Assembly (NCBI GenBank): GCA_009760855.2
Contig: WPIO01000179.1
Coordinates: 285,001 to 349,000, forward strand
Direction of reading: 5' to 3'
DNA from: Cristatella mucedo
Lineage: Eukaryota > Bryozoa > Phylactolaemata > Cristatellidae
Length of the DNA: 64,000 bases
Under the pieces are notes generated by a model that saw nothing but the letters and a program-made list of their open reading frames with translations, was not told the origin of the DNA and searched no databases. The translations under genes were made by a program, and so were the position numbers. Below, piece after piece: positions 35,022 through 47,636 of this stretch; the stretch's first letter is position 1, and the number at the start of each line of letters is the position of its first letter.

Positions 35022-35425
35022 AATAATAGTAACAATAATGCATTTGATATAATACCCTCAGAGAACTCAATCTCTTTCTAGGCACTTTACATTAGCTGCA
35101 AAGGAAGCACAATAGAATGGTTAGTGGCAGCATGCTCAATAAACCAGAATAACATGGTTAGAGGTGACATGCACAGGGTCAGCATGCAAATTTATTTAGC
35201 GGCAGCATGCACAGTGTCAGCACACGCAAGTACATTAAGAACGAATCACAGAAACCTACTAAATGCTATGACAAACAGATGCATTTTCAGCTTCTTTTTA
35301 AATGTCGTCGAGTCAGGAGATGTCGTGACAGCAGTTGGGAGTGAGTTCCAGGTTATAGGAGCATACGAACAAAAGGCATGGTCTCCAAAGGATTGGCTCC
35401 AGCAGGACAAGATCCTGATAATCAC
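35022..35425 (-). mobile_element. CR1/L2-like LINE fragment (family A), nested insertion
   Basis: Plus-strand AATAATAATAGTAACAATAA is the (ATT)n end. It is followed by the reverse complement of the tail (CTCAATCTCTTTCTAGGCAC) and the C-terminal coding block. It sits between two plus-strand LINE pieces (34.33-35.02 and 35.44-35.85 kb), so it inserted into an older copy. Confidence 0.8.
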
Positions 35426-35439
35426 TTTTGGGGTCCCTT

Positions 35440-35850
35440 GATTATCTTGCTCCTCCTTGCCTGTCAGAGCTCACCGCCCTCCCCAAATCACCTACTCATC
35501 TGATTGTGGCCTTTCAGCAATCAGCCTTTAATAACCAGTCTCAAATCTTTTGGAGTCCACGACTTCAGTTTTTATGTCCCAAAAGCCTAGAACTCTACTG
35601 ATTTTGACATCGCAACATACTCTGACTTGACAACGTTTAAAGCAATGCTAGGACCCTACCTGTTCCTTACAGCATTTGCTTTGTCCACACGAATCATTGT
35701 TGATGTGCTTATTTGTGCAGCAATTATGCACGTCAGCATAACCGATAACTTGATATACTTCAACTGCTGCATATGTGGTGAAGTGCCTAATAAGATATTT
35801 GGTTCTCTTAGACTGCTATGCAGCTCATTATAACAATGACATACATTATT
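35440..35850 (+). mobile_element. LINE fragment, C-terminal end (family A)
   Basis: Degraded forms of the FGVHDF and LTTFKAMLGPYLFLTAF blocks, which is the C-terminus of ORF2. Confidence 0.65.
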
Positions 35851-36339
35851 ATATCAGCCGTTTAGCGATTAAACATGCACGATTTGAGCATGCAGAGGCA
35901 CATTAAGAGCGATCCATACCGATGAAACTATGAGGCGGGCAAAAGTATTACACGACCAGTAGTCACTATTTGCCTTCCTTGTGCTATGTACCACAAGCAC
36001 CAGTAGGTTCTAATCATAGCCTTAGCCCGGGCCAATCAAAACTGTCTGTGCAACAGAAAGCATTGTCAAGCAAAGAAAAAATATTTTGATATATATTGTT
36101 TGTACAGTTGACAGAGTGCCTCTAACTTAACAATGTTAGAGATGATTGAATAGCTGGTTGCATACAATTCTATGTTGGTCCTTAACTAGCAATGGAAAAT
36201 ATTATACTAAGGAGACTGAAATAAACCGAGGAACCAATCGTGTAGTAAACCAGAACTAAACAAAGACACAGTTGGGCTCGGATACGATTATAAATCTAGC
36301 CAAAAAGGCAGTGCATTTTTATGGAACATCGTGACATCG

Positions 36340-36720
36340 ATTGCTGGCTTTTGAAGCCCGTGACTCGACTTCAAGGTTTTGTCACTCACTTTTAGGTACC
36401 TTCCTTCTCTGGCTGCAGCCTACCTATGTGAACTACTTCCTGTTAAGCTAGGCATCGTGCCACATGCTCTTCTGACTCAAGTAGCTTGAATGCGCCTGGA
36501 ACCAACATCAAATGTTTTGGAGACCAAGCCTTTAGTTCTTATCTCCCAAAGCTTTGAGCTCAAGCCGGGCTGATGTCACGACACAACCCCAGCTTGACAT
36601 CTAAAACAAAAGCTGAAATGCACCTGTTCCTCTCAGCAGTTACAGGGTTCGTGTGAATTGTCCTTTGTGTGCTGATTTGGGCCGATGCAGTAAATGTTAT
36701 CACTAACCATATTGACAAGC
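36340..36720 (+). mobile_element. LINE fragment, C-terminal end (family A)
   Basis: AAGGTTTTGTCACTCACTTT encodes RFCHSLLG-like sequence, followed by a degraded FGDQAF and C-terminal block. Stops are present. Confidence 0.65.
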
Positions 36721-36739
36721 TTCCCTTACTTCATATGCT

Positions 36740-37745
36740 AGTCTAATATAATGTATCTCCACCTGTAACTCCACAAAGCCACACAGACTAAGTGGGTGTT
36801 ACAAAGGAGAGTTTTGTATAGCGCACTCATAGCCTGAATGACTTTCAGTATGCACGCAGTAGCCAACAGACTTCATCTCAGGTAGCAAGTAGCATGGAAC
36901 TAGAAAGTGAAAATAGCAGCTCCGGAGGCTGAAAAGGATATGCCACAGTCGGCAGCAGGAGAGTAGATGTCGTTGCGTAAGAATTGTGGAAGTGACTTCT
37001 GTTGCGTGTGCCTGTTGCTTCTCGGCCACTGGTGTGTGCCCCGCTCTCAGTGGGTGGTTCGGCGGTTGGCTCGGTGCGGCCTTTGATATGGGCATGTGGC
37101 CCACCACAGTGGCTCACCACGGATGCACTCCCTTATCTGTGGTGAGTCAGCCCCTAGCTCATATATATGTACCCACTGGAGGAATAAAGATTGGAGTCTC
37201 GTTCACCACTCACGTTCGCCCACTCGTGTCTTCGTGTCTCCGTGAGACTCCACTCAGCGCTGCTGCAGCCGGAGACACAGTAACGTAACAGCTGTCACAG
37301 TCGAGGACCTGCAGAGCAAAAGCTTCTGAGGCCAACGGTCTTTAAGCAGAGAATGGAACAGCTAATGCATTGTTCACACCGGACCTGAGGGCACGAGGAG
37401 GCTGAAACTGGTGCAGTAGCTGAGCTACGTATGAAGGAGCCAAGTCATTGTGGGCCTTGTGGGTCAGCATAAGAACTTGGTTCTATATCAGTTGATCAAT
37501 CGGCAGCTACCCAAACTGTTTCAGCAAGGGAGGCACATGGTCAAACCTCTGGGATTTGTGAACTAGCGTTGCAGCCATATTCATCGCCAACTGCATGGCC
37601 TAGTGGCTTTTTTGGTAGCCCAGCCAAAAGGGAATTACAATAATCTAGCCGAGACAAAACCAAGAACCTAGTTACATTTTTTGCAAGCAACCGTGAAAAA
37701 GTTAAGTCGGTTGAGAGATATTTAGTTCTCATAGGGTACTAGAAA
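36740..37745 (-). mobile_element. Family-B LINE copy interrupted by a solo-LTR-like insert
   Basis: 36,740-36,982 is the 3' UTR and last coding block. 37,297-37,745 continues upstream coding (SRLDYCNSLLAGLPKK on the minus strand). The two parts join in the family-B sequence of 30.5 kb, so the DNA between them is an insertion. Confidence 0.8.
36983..37296 (+). mobile_element. Solo-LTR-like insertion of about 310 bp
   Basis: It begins near TGACTTCTGTTGCG and ends CACAGTAACGTAACA. It contains a TATATATG box near 37,163 and AATAAA near 37,182 in the right order for an LTR promoter and polyadenylation signal. The flanking 5 bp (GGAAG and GCTGT) do not match, so the ends are approximate. Confidence 0.5.
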
Positions 37746-38519
37746 AATGTCTTATTCTGATTACGTTATTATGATGAGCATTTTATAGCAACCACTTGTA
37801 AGCTTGCCTGGTTATTGTACACGAGAGAATAATCCCACTTGGCAGCCTGCTGGTGCCGCTGCTGCTACCCCCGCCACACATCTCCATTGGCTTCTGATGT
37901 CTGGCCGTACAAACTACTGAAGAGGCGGCTGCCGTTGCTATAAATTTGTCGGTTTAGGACAAAAAGCACAGCACGAACTGTTGGCTGTGCATTGGGTGGT
38001 CGCGGACGACCGGAAATAGCCTATTCAATGCGCTACAAATCGTCACACATGACACGTGCCGCCGCCGCAGAAGGAGTCAAGTGCATATGCTTGAGTCATA
38101 TACTGCACATGCTTCCTGAGCTATCAACATAAACACCTACCCCAGGATCTACCAAATGCAAAGCAGTGACCAGCCAACGCATTAAGCTGGTCTTGCTGAG
38201 GAGCAGGCTGAAGCTTCAGACTGTTGTATGGACTCCTTTCCGACCCCAGACAACATAGCTGCAGCATCTCCGAGATGGCATCACTTTAGCAGTGGTGCCA
38301 GACAGGCAAGTCCGTGCCGTATGCAGATTACAATATGCATGGCACGTCTGAAACATGTCAACAGCCAATTGATATCTGCAACAACACAGCACCTTTCCCG
38401 AATGATTCTACATCCTGAGCATGCAGCCATTTTACATGGTTGTCTTGCAGTCCAACAAGGGGCACTCTTTCCTTGGTGGGATTGCCAGAATCGAATGGCC
38501 TTTATTGGAAGACACTTTT

Positions 38520-38990
38520 AATAATAATAATGATAAATATATATTTGTATAGCACTGATAGATAACTTAATCTCTTTTAGACTCTTTACAGATTCTGAAA
38601 GAAAGCATGCCGCCCAAATGATTCGTGGCAACATTTGCACTGTCATCAATTTTAACATTGTTAGATGTGATATGCATAGGGTCAACATGTAGATATGGTT
38701 AGTAACAGCAGGCAGTGTCAGCACGCATAAGCCTATAACGAACGAATCACCCGGACCCACTGAATGCTGTAATAAACAAGCTTGTTTTATGCTTTTTAAA
38801 TGTCGATATGTCAGTGGATGTCATGACGTCAGTCGGGAGTGAGTTCCAGGTTTGGGAGCATATGAACTAGTGGTATGGTCCAAAGGTTCGAACGAAGTAT
38901 AGCTAAACGATTTGAGTCAGGACAGCCTGTTGCACGATGCTTGGCCTAATGAGGGAACTTTTAGGACCACGTTTCGTAGTTTGCTGTGTG
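38520..38990 (-). mobile_element. LINE fragment (family A)
   Basis: ATAATAATAATG end, then GATAACTTAATCTCTTTTAG (tail, reverse complement) and a degraded C-terminal block with TTCCAGGTTTGGGAGC. Confidence 0.75.
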
Positions 38991-39471
38991 ATCTCTGGTG
39001 CTCACTTTTTGACATGAACATTGTCATAACATGCTGTCACTGAGATGACCGGCTCTCTCCTGCCCTCTCTCAGCCCTTTGACTCACCGAGTTCAGAGTTC
39101 AGGCATGCCAGCTGTACTTCAGGCCTGCACCCTGGTGCTTACTGGTAGCAGCCCCCAACAGGCACTCACTTCGGCCAGCTGTTAAATCTCTCTGCCACTG
39201 AGGGCATCGAAAGTTGGCTCCGACCACATGTCAAAGCCATTGCTGCTCCCATTGCAATTTGCAAGTAAAATGATGACCGACATCTGCTGCCAAGGCAGCT
39301 GTGAATTTGGGTCTCACAATTAGAGTACTATCCACTGGATAGCTACTCGTGCCCTCTAGATTGGCAGCTTTTCTTGAATGACTCACTGGCTCAGCTACAG
39401 TAATCGCTCAATCAATCTTACATTAATCCAGACTTAATCGAGCTTATGTTAGTTAACTCTATGGTAGTAGC

Positions 39472-40080
39472 ATAATAATAATAATAATAATGCACTTGAT
39501 AAAGCACCCTAAGAGAACTCAATCTATTTCTAGGTGCTTTACATTTGCTGCAAAGGGAAATGCAATTGGATAGTGAGTAATATCATACTTGATAAACAAA
39601 CAACATGAATAACATGGTTAGGGGTGACATGCACAGGGTCAGCATCCAAATGTGGTTAGTGGCAGCATGCACAGTGTCAGCACGCATAAGCACATCAAGG
39701 ACGAATCATAGGGACCCACTAAATGCTTTCCTAAATAGGTGTGTGTTTTAAGTTCTTTTGAAATGTGGTCAAGTCAGGGTATGTTGTGATGCAAGTCGGG
39801 AGTGAGTTCCAGGCTTTGGGAGCATAAGAACTAAATGCATGGTCTCCAAAGGATTTGAGGTTTGTACGAGGTATTTATTGGTAGACTGTTGGATTCCGAA
39901 AAGCGGGTGGTACGATGCTTGGCCTGATGCGGGAGTAGATCTGAGAGATAGGCTGGAGCCAAAGAATGAAGTGACCTAAAAGTGAGCGACAAAACCTTGA
40001 AGTCAATCCGTTGCTTGACTGGTAGCCAGTGCAGGTCGGCGAGAAGTGGTGTGATGTGGCATAGGATGTACTAACAAGCA
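39472..40080 (-). mobile_element. LINE fragment (family A) with 3' end
   Basis: (ATA)n then CACTTGATAAAGCACCCT, a body nearly identical to the unit-B insertion at 12.65-13.12 kb, and further upstream coding LRHFSP and YQSSNGLTSRFCRSLLGHF. It is one of the youngest-looking copies. Confidence 0.85.
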
Positions 40081-40564
40081 ACGATAGTCAATTCCAATGA
40101 GCTAAGAAGCCAGACCGAGTGTTCGGCATCACTTCCTACCCTGGCCTTTATTCTAAATGGAGCTCTTTCTATCGGGCCGGAACTATGTGATAATGAGCTG
40201 CAAACAGATGCACAAGCTCACCTCCGATCCCATTTGGAAAATGACATGTGGTAGCCATCTACTACCCTACCAGGATAGGGTGAAATACTGGAGCCATTGA
40301 TCTGGAGCCACTTTTATGTGCCGATACCCTCCACACCAGCCAGGTCATCAGCTTGTGAACAGTAAGCAGACAACAGAGATTGTTAGCAAAGCATGACAGA
40401 AGGCTGACAACGTTGAGTTACCACAGCAGCATCGTAGCTCAGGAAGCCAGGGCACCGGCAACTGTGTGACTATGACCTATGACTCTATGACTAAATCGAG
40501 TAGGCTTAGCCCACAGCAGGACTTATGGAGCATTAACACAGCCAGTAAGGAATTTCATACTGCA

Positions 40565-40567
<3 letters not shown>

Positions 40568-40596
<29 letters not shown>
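40568..40596. repeat. (TA)n microsatellite
   Basis: Alternating TA of about 29 bases directly at the tail end of a family-2 SINE. Confidence 0.9.
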
Positions 40597-40599
<3 letters not shown>

Positions 40600-40748
40600 C
40601 ATTTGTATAACACCTTAAGATAACTCAATCTCTATTAAGGTGCTTCACATATGTAACAGGGCGCGAGCCCACAACCTCGGCAATCAAATGCACTCACCTT
40701 GACCTTGGTCAAGCCAAGCACCTTAACCACTGGGTAAAACCAGAGCTG
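40597..40748 (-). mobile_element. Family-2 SINE: tRNA-like head with LINE-like tail
   Basis: On the minus strand CCCAGTGGTTAAGGTGCTTG (A-box region) and GGTTGTGGGCTCGCGCCC (B-box region) are followed by CATATGTGAAGCACCTTAAT, AGAGATTGAGTTATCTTAAG and GTGTTATACAAATG, then (TA)n. The tail has the same order of motifs as the family-A LINE 3' end. Confidence 0.8.
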
Positions 40749-40835
40749 CGATAAGAAGCTTGGACTGGGCGGGTACAACTTGTTGAACCCCACTAACTCA
40801 CACTTGGATAGCGTACATGGATAGAAATAAACAAT

Positions 40836-41005
40836 ACTAGCTGATCTAACAGCCTCTTTATGTATAGCAGCAGAAGTGCCTTAAGGGCTATCCGCACCAC
40901 AGCTTACAGCGGCAACAAAGAATCACCTGCCACAGGATTTGAACCCACGACCCAGGACCCAGGTCATGAAGAGCAACCGCCTTACGTAGTATGCCATCAG
41001 CTTTA
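40836..41005 (-). mobile_element. tRNA-derived SINE (family 1), good copy
   Basis: On the minus strand: head with TACGTAAGGCGGTTGC, B box GTCGTGGGTTCAAATCC, then GTGGCAGGTGATTCTTTG, GCCCTTAAGGCACTTC and AAGAGGCTGTTAGATCAGC. Confidence 0.85.
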
Positions 41006-41483
41006 GATCAGCACATTTATTTCATGCCAAATATCCACAGCAATCAGTTCAAATTGGCTACAAAGTGACTGCAATCCTTAATACTATTGCATGCGATTAC
41101 AATTTTGTGTTAAATGACTGATTAATGCGATGCTTGGATTTTTGGTGCTGCGCATATTTTTATCAACCTCTGCTTATGTCATAGAAAAGATAAGTGAGGA
41201 GAAGATGATCACAGTAAAAAGAGCAATGCAACAGATTTGCTAATAAGAAAGCGAACGAATTCCAGCATGCTGTGATCTCAAAATGCAGTCAGCTGGAACA
41301 GTGAGGTTCACTGGCATGCAAAAGTCAAGCTCCGAGTCACGTGTGAAAGTGAGAGCCACATGCCTGCACCATCTACATTTAATTCCCCACACATTCTATA
41401 ACTGTACTTGAAACATGTCTTCTGGTGCGATTTTGTCAGTCCAGTAATCTCTGATGCTTCTTTATCCAAATAGAACGTTATTC

Positions 41484-41505
41484 CATGCATGCATGCATGC
41501 ATGTA
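41484..41505. repeat. (CATG)n short tandem repeat
   Basis: About five CATG/ATGC tetramers. It is self-complementary. Confidence 0.85.
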
Positions 41506-42284
41506 TGTGGAAGCAAAAATATTTTCTGGGAAAGCATGTGCACATATAAGTGGTAGTAAGTGCCCATGTTGGCATTTGTCCCCATTAAGGGTAAAGAGGG
41601 CGAGGAGGGGAGAGAGACAGACAGACAGGGACAGGGAGACAATGACGGACAGAGACAGACTGAGAGAATGAGTGAGTGAATGAGTGAATGAGTGTCAGTG
41701 GTGACAGCATCCAGCTTGCCAGTAAACACGGGCATTAAATTGACTGAAAACGTAGTGATGTTTCGACTATAGTACTTGCTTAGTTAATTAATTACTACTG
41801 TAGTCAGAGCAGTGCTTGAATACTTAAGCATGAAGGAAATGTGAAAGAAAGGCTCACAATGGTCACAAGTTTGAGTCCTCAATGATTTGTTTACAGATAT
41901 TTCTTGTTGGAATAGAAAGCATACTGAGATTCCTCACATAGCAACTCAATACATCTCAGCTGGCCGACCAGTATGCTTGCGACTGCTTGGGGAGGGGGAG
42001 TTGTATGCAATCAGCCCCAGAAATGCCTTTCAGCTGCTAATGGTACCTGCAGCATTTCACTGCCACTAATCCCATCTGCTGCAACCGACAGGCACCAGCA
42101 CGACCAGTTGCTTAATGCAGAATGGACGGGTCAATTCTAGCAGAGAAGCGGTAACAGCAACCTGCCCTCTGATCAGGTCGGCCCCTACCGTCGGTACATC
42201 CCCATGGCAGCTTTCCATGGCTCCCTGGTTAACTACGTGTGAAACCAGCTATGCAGTTGCACCATACAGATGCATAATAGTAGG

Positions 42285-42287
<3 letters not shown>

Positions 42288-42333
<46 letters not shown>
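42288..42333. repeat. (GA)n microsatellite
   Basis: About 46 bases of GA followed by GGGAGGGAGGGAGG. Confidence 0.95.
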
Positions 42334-42337
<4 letters not shown>

Positions 42338-42689
42338 AGGGAGGGAGGGAGGATGGTGATGGAAAGATTGTGCACGCAACGAAGTGTAAGTGTCGCCCCA
42401 ACCTCACCAAATACCTACAAGTCAGGCATGTCTAAATTTAGCGCTACTGCATCGAATATTGTTTAGGTGAACATCGGTCTGTCCAAATTGTGCCACAAGA
42501 AATATAAACTGTATTTTCTGCAATAACAAAATTAGTGCAAATGAGAAATCATATATCGTGCTGTACTTGTGATTCAGGCCATCACAGTATGCTGTGACAA
42601 TTGATAAACTGAGCACTTGCCTTACATATATTTGGTCGTGGGGGTTGGCCATTTTCAAAATGCTAAAAGAGGATAAAATCGACCTCATA

Positions 42690-43030
42690 TGAAAGCCTAT
42701 ACGTGGGGCTGGACCAAGTGACTTTGCTCTCCTAATTGGAGGTGCCACAGTATAACCGTAACCTAATGTTCATGCTCGTGTAGGTTCGTTCCCCTTTGAA
42801 GACTTAAGAGATGTGTCAAAGTTGCATTTGCAAGCTCGCCTCCACAGATTGTCACAGTGTTTGATCCCTGTCCAGGATTAGGGACTGGCTGGCTACAGCT
42901 CTTTCGAGCTTCCTGGTTCACTCTAGATAGTACTGCTACCCACTGTTGGCAGGACTATAAAAAGCAACTAAGCCTTTACGGTTGGTGATGAATGTGATTG
43001 CTAGGCTGGTCTTGAAATAGAGAAAATGCT
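42690..43030 (+). mobile_element. LINE fragment (family B), 5'-truncated and degraded
   Basis: TACGTGGGGCTGGACCAAGT matches the family-B block at 63.68 kb (GTGCGGCTGGACTAGGAGAC). The end, encoding a degraded A-T-K-P-L-R-L-V-M-N-V-I-A-R-L-V, matches 30.2 kb. Confidence 0.7.
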
Positions 43031-43899
43031 AAAAATGCCACCGGTGTCCGACTGCTGCTTGCAGCTCACCGTCTGTGCACAGTGAGACAACTTATCCAGT
43101 GATTGGCAGACCGGGAAACACGTGCCGTGCACAGGCAGTGCAGAGGCTGCTAGAGCATGCCAGCAACTGTCACCTGCCGAAGGCATGGCAAGAGAAAGCA
43201 GCCTCGAATCCTGTAGAAGCTCACTGGCCGGCGCTGAACAGAAAGTAAAAAGCAGAATTTTAACAGCTGTAATGGCTTTGCTGGCACTGGTTGAATCGAG
43301 CAATCGCTAGGTTCACGAGCTGCATCAAAAGCAGGAGCAACATTTGCAGCAGGTCTATGATTATGAGGACGGTGGTGATGATGATGATGATGGAGGAGTT
43401 GGGGCGGCAGTGGCAGCATCACGTCGCTCTTCCTTGCGTGCTTAATTGGTGGTCACTCGTGCCGAACAGCAGATGAGAAATAACCGGTGATAACTGACAT
43501 ATGCATTGCTGGAGCTAAACTAAAACATCTCTGGCTGCTTCTGTCGGTCACCAAGCAATTATGGAGCTTTTAATTTTAACTAGCCCGTGCTTAACTTGAT
43601 ACCATAGATTATAAGACCAACGAGCAAAGTAGATCAACGAGGAATGAAAGATCAACGAGGCCGAAGCCAGCTTTCTGTGGCACACTCCACGTTGCATCTG
43701 ACCATGAAGTTGCATTTGTTGCACCTGAATGTGCTGCTCTTGGTTTCTCCGTCTCACGAGATAATGTATACAGAGAGATGGCTAAAAATGGTCGCACTTC
43801 ATGCTGAAAATGTTCCCTACATCTACATCTACCCCTACATCTACACAGTTGGCAACGCCTCTTTCGGCTCAGCTTCATCAAAAGCAGTCATGTGAATAT

Positions 43900-44480
43900 T
43901 ATTATTAATATTCAGAATAATATTAACATATAATTGTTTAGCACCTAAAGATATTTGTATAGACACTTGAATTGGTTAGAGCCATTGCCCTTACAAGATT
44001 GCCCTACCAGAAACTACTAACATGCTTCTACCCCAAGATAACTAAATCTCTTTTTAAACAATTTGTCAAATGATTAGTGATGATAAGAAGGAAAGTCTCA
44101 TAAACTGACTGCAGATAGAACACACAAAAGCAGCATGCTTTATCATGTAAGAAATGCACATGAATAATTCATATGCTTCGAGGGAAAGCTGAGCTATTAG
44201 CTTTAGATGTTTTCAAGTCAGTGGATGCTCATGACAGCCGGCGGGGCGTGCCAGGCTTTAGGTGCATCAGAACAGACTGGAGGAGCTGTTTCTGGTGGAG
44301 GTCTACATGTTCCTGAGGTTAGCTAAAGGCACAGCTAAACGACCCGAGTCAGAGGAGTGATTGATGTGAATAGAGGGCCAAGGACAAAGTAGTTTGGACA
44401 GGTAATCTGGAGCAAAAGAAGGGACCAACAAGCTTTGGAGCAATGAAAACAAATACAATTGCAATGATGCCGATTGGTGA
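43900..44480 (-). mobile_element. LINE fragment (family A), degraded
   Basis: (ATT)-rich end, a diverged tail (AAGATAACTAAATCTCTTTT) and the C-terminal block read from GCCAGGCTTTAGGTGCATCAG. It has many indels. Confidence 0.6.
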
Positions 44481-47400
44481 ATGCCTTTATTTTACCGATA
44501 TGTCTGCATAGAGATATGGAGAGTGATATACAAATTTCCTTTCAGCAGTTCCGCTCAGGCAACTAACTGTTCAAGCCTGAACTGAGTCAAGCTGGTGGAT
44601 GTGCATGGAAGAAATATATAGGCCACCACTTCACACCATCAACTACAAGCAGCTACATTGGCTCTTATTAACTCACCTCTGACGATGGAGAGGGTAAAGC
44701 GAACTGGCATCTACAAGCAGCTTGAATACGAAGGCTCAGCTAAGCTTTACTGCTTAACAAACCTTCAGTACCTGCATACAAAGTGGTGTACCACCAGGAG
44801 CAGCAGCCAGCAGCCAGCTGCCAGCAGCCAGCAGCCTCGGAAGTTGCACCTCCCTACAAACGTCAACGCCCGACTCCCTTGGCAAATCTGGTGTACACCC
44901 CACCTTCGATATACGCAATGTCGAAGCATCGAATCTATTAGTGTAACAAGCCGATCCACGCCCTAGCATTCTAGGCAGCCGATGCATACTGCTCGGGGAT
45001 GGGTGAGTCATGATCGGCTTAACAACTGATGGAAGTTTGTTCGAGGTGGCAGTAGGCAAATGCATTGGCATAGCTGCAGCCATTACTAAACAGACATACT
45101 GAGAAGCAGCTGCTTGCCTATTTGCCATCGTCAGGCAAGCTTCACTGTATAGTCGTTTGCAGTACAGGAGACAAGCAAGGCAAGGAAAGAAATAGGCCAT
45201 GCTGCATCTCTTTGGAGTGTCCCTTCCCTAGTGTCTAGTGCCACACAGCTAAATTTGCTACTGGGTGTGTTCGTGAGTGCTTGAATTCGATATCGAGCGC
45301 CCCCCTCTCTACCAGCTCCCCCATAATTAGTCGGACTGCAAATCGCACGTGATGCCTAGTTGTCGTGAGGAGGTGGCAGTGCCACTGACTCGACATTGCA
45401 ACGTTTTCTGGTTTTGATTGGGCTGATCGCAGCCGTCGACATGCTGCTGCTGGCCCGTAAACGCTGGCCACACAGCAGAACGCACTGCATTTGAGGGGTT
45501 AGATACAAACTACTTAAGCACTACCTGGTCAGAAGTGCAAAGAGTAGTAGATTAGTTGAATGCAACCATAACAGAATGCAGGCCAACAAGGGGCTGACAC
45601 TGAAACATGCGCAGCCAATCCTTAATGTAGGAGCCAGCAGAGTGCCCCCCCCCATTTCTTTCCTTGCTCGGCAGCCTCGTTCGAGCGAAGAACCAAGTGT
45701 CAAGAAGCCACTTGCGGCTGCAGTTTAAAACTTTCGCACTATTGGGTGGGCCAACCACCTAGAGATGAAAAGGAATTTCGACTAGGAGCTGAGGAGAGAG
45801 TCGACTAGCATCCGCAGCAGCCTGCTTTGGTTATACCAAGGCTTAGCAGGTTCTAGCAGGTGGTTGCAAGCACCGGCCTTACCTTGACACCGTCCTAGCT
45901 ATCGATGTGAGGGAGACAGGGACTCGAATCAAAGGGTAGCAGCTGCCTTTCGGAAGCATTGGGCTCCTAGCCTGCTTCCAGACATACCATATCCTATCCA
46001 TCGGGAGAGCGTAGTAAGGATAAAGCAAAGAAGGGGCCAGAAACGCATACCTCAAAGAGACAGCAAGTCTGAAGAAGACAGACGAACCGTGTCAGGTGGT
46101 ACACTCCCCTTCGGGTCGGTATAAGGGGTACCGGGCCCACCTACTCTTCCGCGCGCTTATGCTAGCAGCTGTTTCTGTTCAATGTCCATACAGCAGAGCA
46201 TGCATTTTGCAGCCGGCCTCGGCAGGCACATCACAGAGATCGGTGGCTGCTTGCAGCTTATGCAATTTTGCTCCTATGCCTTCGGGCTCTGTTGATAACT
46301 GACCACTATAGATGATGTCTAAGAGAAGTCAGCGCCAGCTGACAGGTGCCCGCCACGATGTCGCACCTCGTGTCACTGCCTCGCTGTCACTCACTTCGAC
46401 ATTGTTCAGAGACCGGCTGCTGCGGCCCAATTCGGCGGCCGGCCTGCACGCCAGCCACCAAGCCCAGTCCAAGCATGGCCAAAATGTAGAAACTTTGCTT
46501 CTCATTCACGGCCCATCACTGTGACCGTCGGGGAACTCCCCCCTACCACCACTAAGCTTGCTGAGCACCATCCATCGGGTTGGCAGTTAGCTCTGCTAAT
46601 CTTGGGTGCACGCGAACAGAAGATAAAAGATCTTCTGTTCATGCTCATCCAAGAGCACCGGGTCTGCACCTTCGCTGCAGTCGTCAGCAATGCAATATGG
46701 CATCAGGCAAGCGTGTTAGCGCTATTACAGTTTTATTTATGAATAGCTATGCTTTCGACTTCTGCAGCAACAACACGCAACGAGGCAAGCAGGCTCTAAA
46801 AAAAAAGTGGTTCCACTGGAAGAGCTGCAGATAGTGCCCACTGCGTGCATCTCAAAAATCCTGACTAAGCCGCTCGATCGGGGGCGGGGTGACTGTGTGT
46901 GTGTCCGCCACCCGAGCACGGCAAGAGCCTCGAAAGCTGGCAAGCTGCAGCACGAGGGCTCGGAGAGGTGAGGTGCAGCAACATCATGGCACAGGCACGG
47001 GTTTGCGCCTAGCAGCGCCGCCTGCTGCTGCCGCCCTGGGTGGCTAGTCAGTGGGTGCCCTACAAACGGCACCAGTCACAAAGCAGAGCTCCTAACCACT
47101 GCACGAGGTGGTGAGATGACACTAAAAAAAAACAAAGCCTTGGCTCATCGTCAAGACAGTAATTTACCTGGAAAGCACCATGAAGTGGCTTGCTGCTGCT
47201 GCTGCCACCAACACATCACAATCTGTCGATGGATGAAACTGATAGTGACAATATGAAGCACCCTGGGCAGCAGCAGCAGCAGCAGCTTCCCCAAAGTGCT
47301 GACCGGCATATGCTACCAACCACTGACTAGCCAGGCAACCGCCACCTGGTGGGTACAAGCACGCACCGGTTTGAGCACTGGTGCAGTGGCAGCGGACTCG

Positions 47401-47636
47401 ACCATAGCTGCTTCAGGGCAGCTCAGTTAGCTCGCCTAAAAGCAAGCGGATCGAGGCAGCCAACTCCTCTTCTGCCAAGCTCCCTGCCTGCCATCGGGCA
47501 CCCCCCTGCACTGTCGGAGCAGCCCGCACCAGTAGCAGTAGCGTCACCGCACTTTGCCGTGACCGAAGCGATCGTGGCCCCCTCCCCCAGGCTGCCTGTC
47601 TAGGCGCCTGCATGAGCTCGGCTCGCGCCGCCGCGC
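44481..47636. other. Stretch without a recognised gene, downstream of MOB1
   Basis: It holds a short CAGCAGC(C/T)AG repeat at about 44,801-44,835, a degenerate minus-strand SINE near 45,860-45,950 (GGGACTCGAATC), and otherwise unassigned sequence. TTTATT at about 46,732 (AATAAA on minus) is a possible MOB1 polyadenylation signal, about 0.9 kb past its stop. Confidence 0.45.

Noticed and set aside
44754-45200. 148-residue minus-strand frame
   Set aside because: No family features. It crosses a CAGCAGCCAG repeat and sits among degraded repeats.
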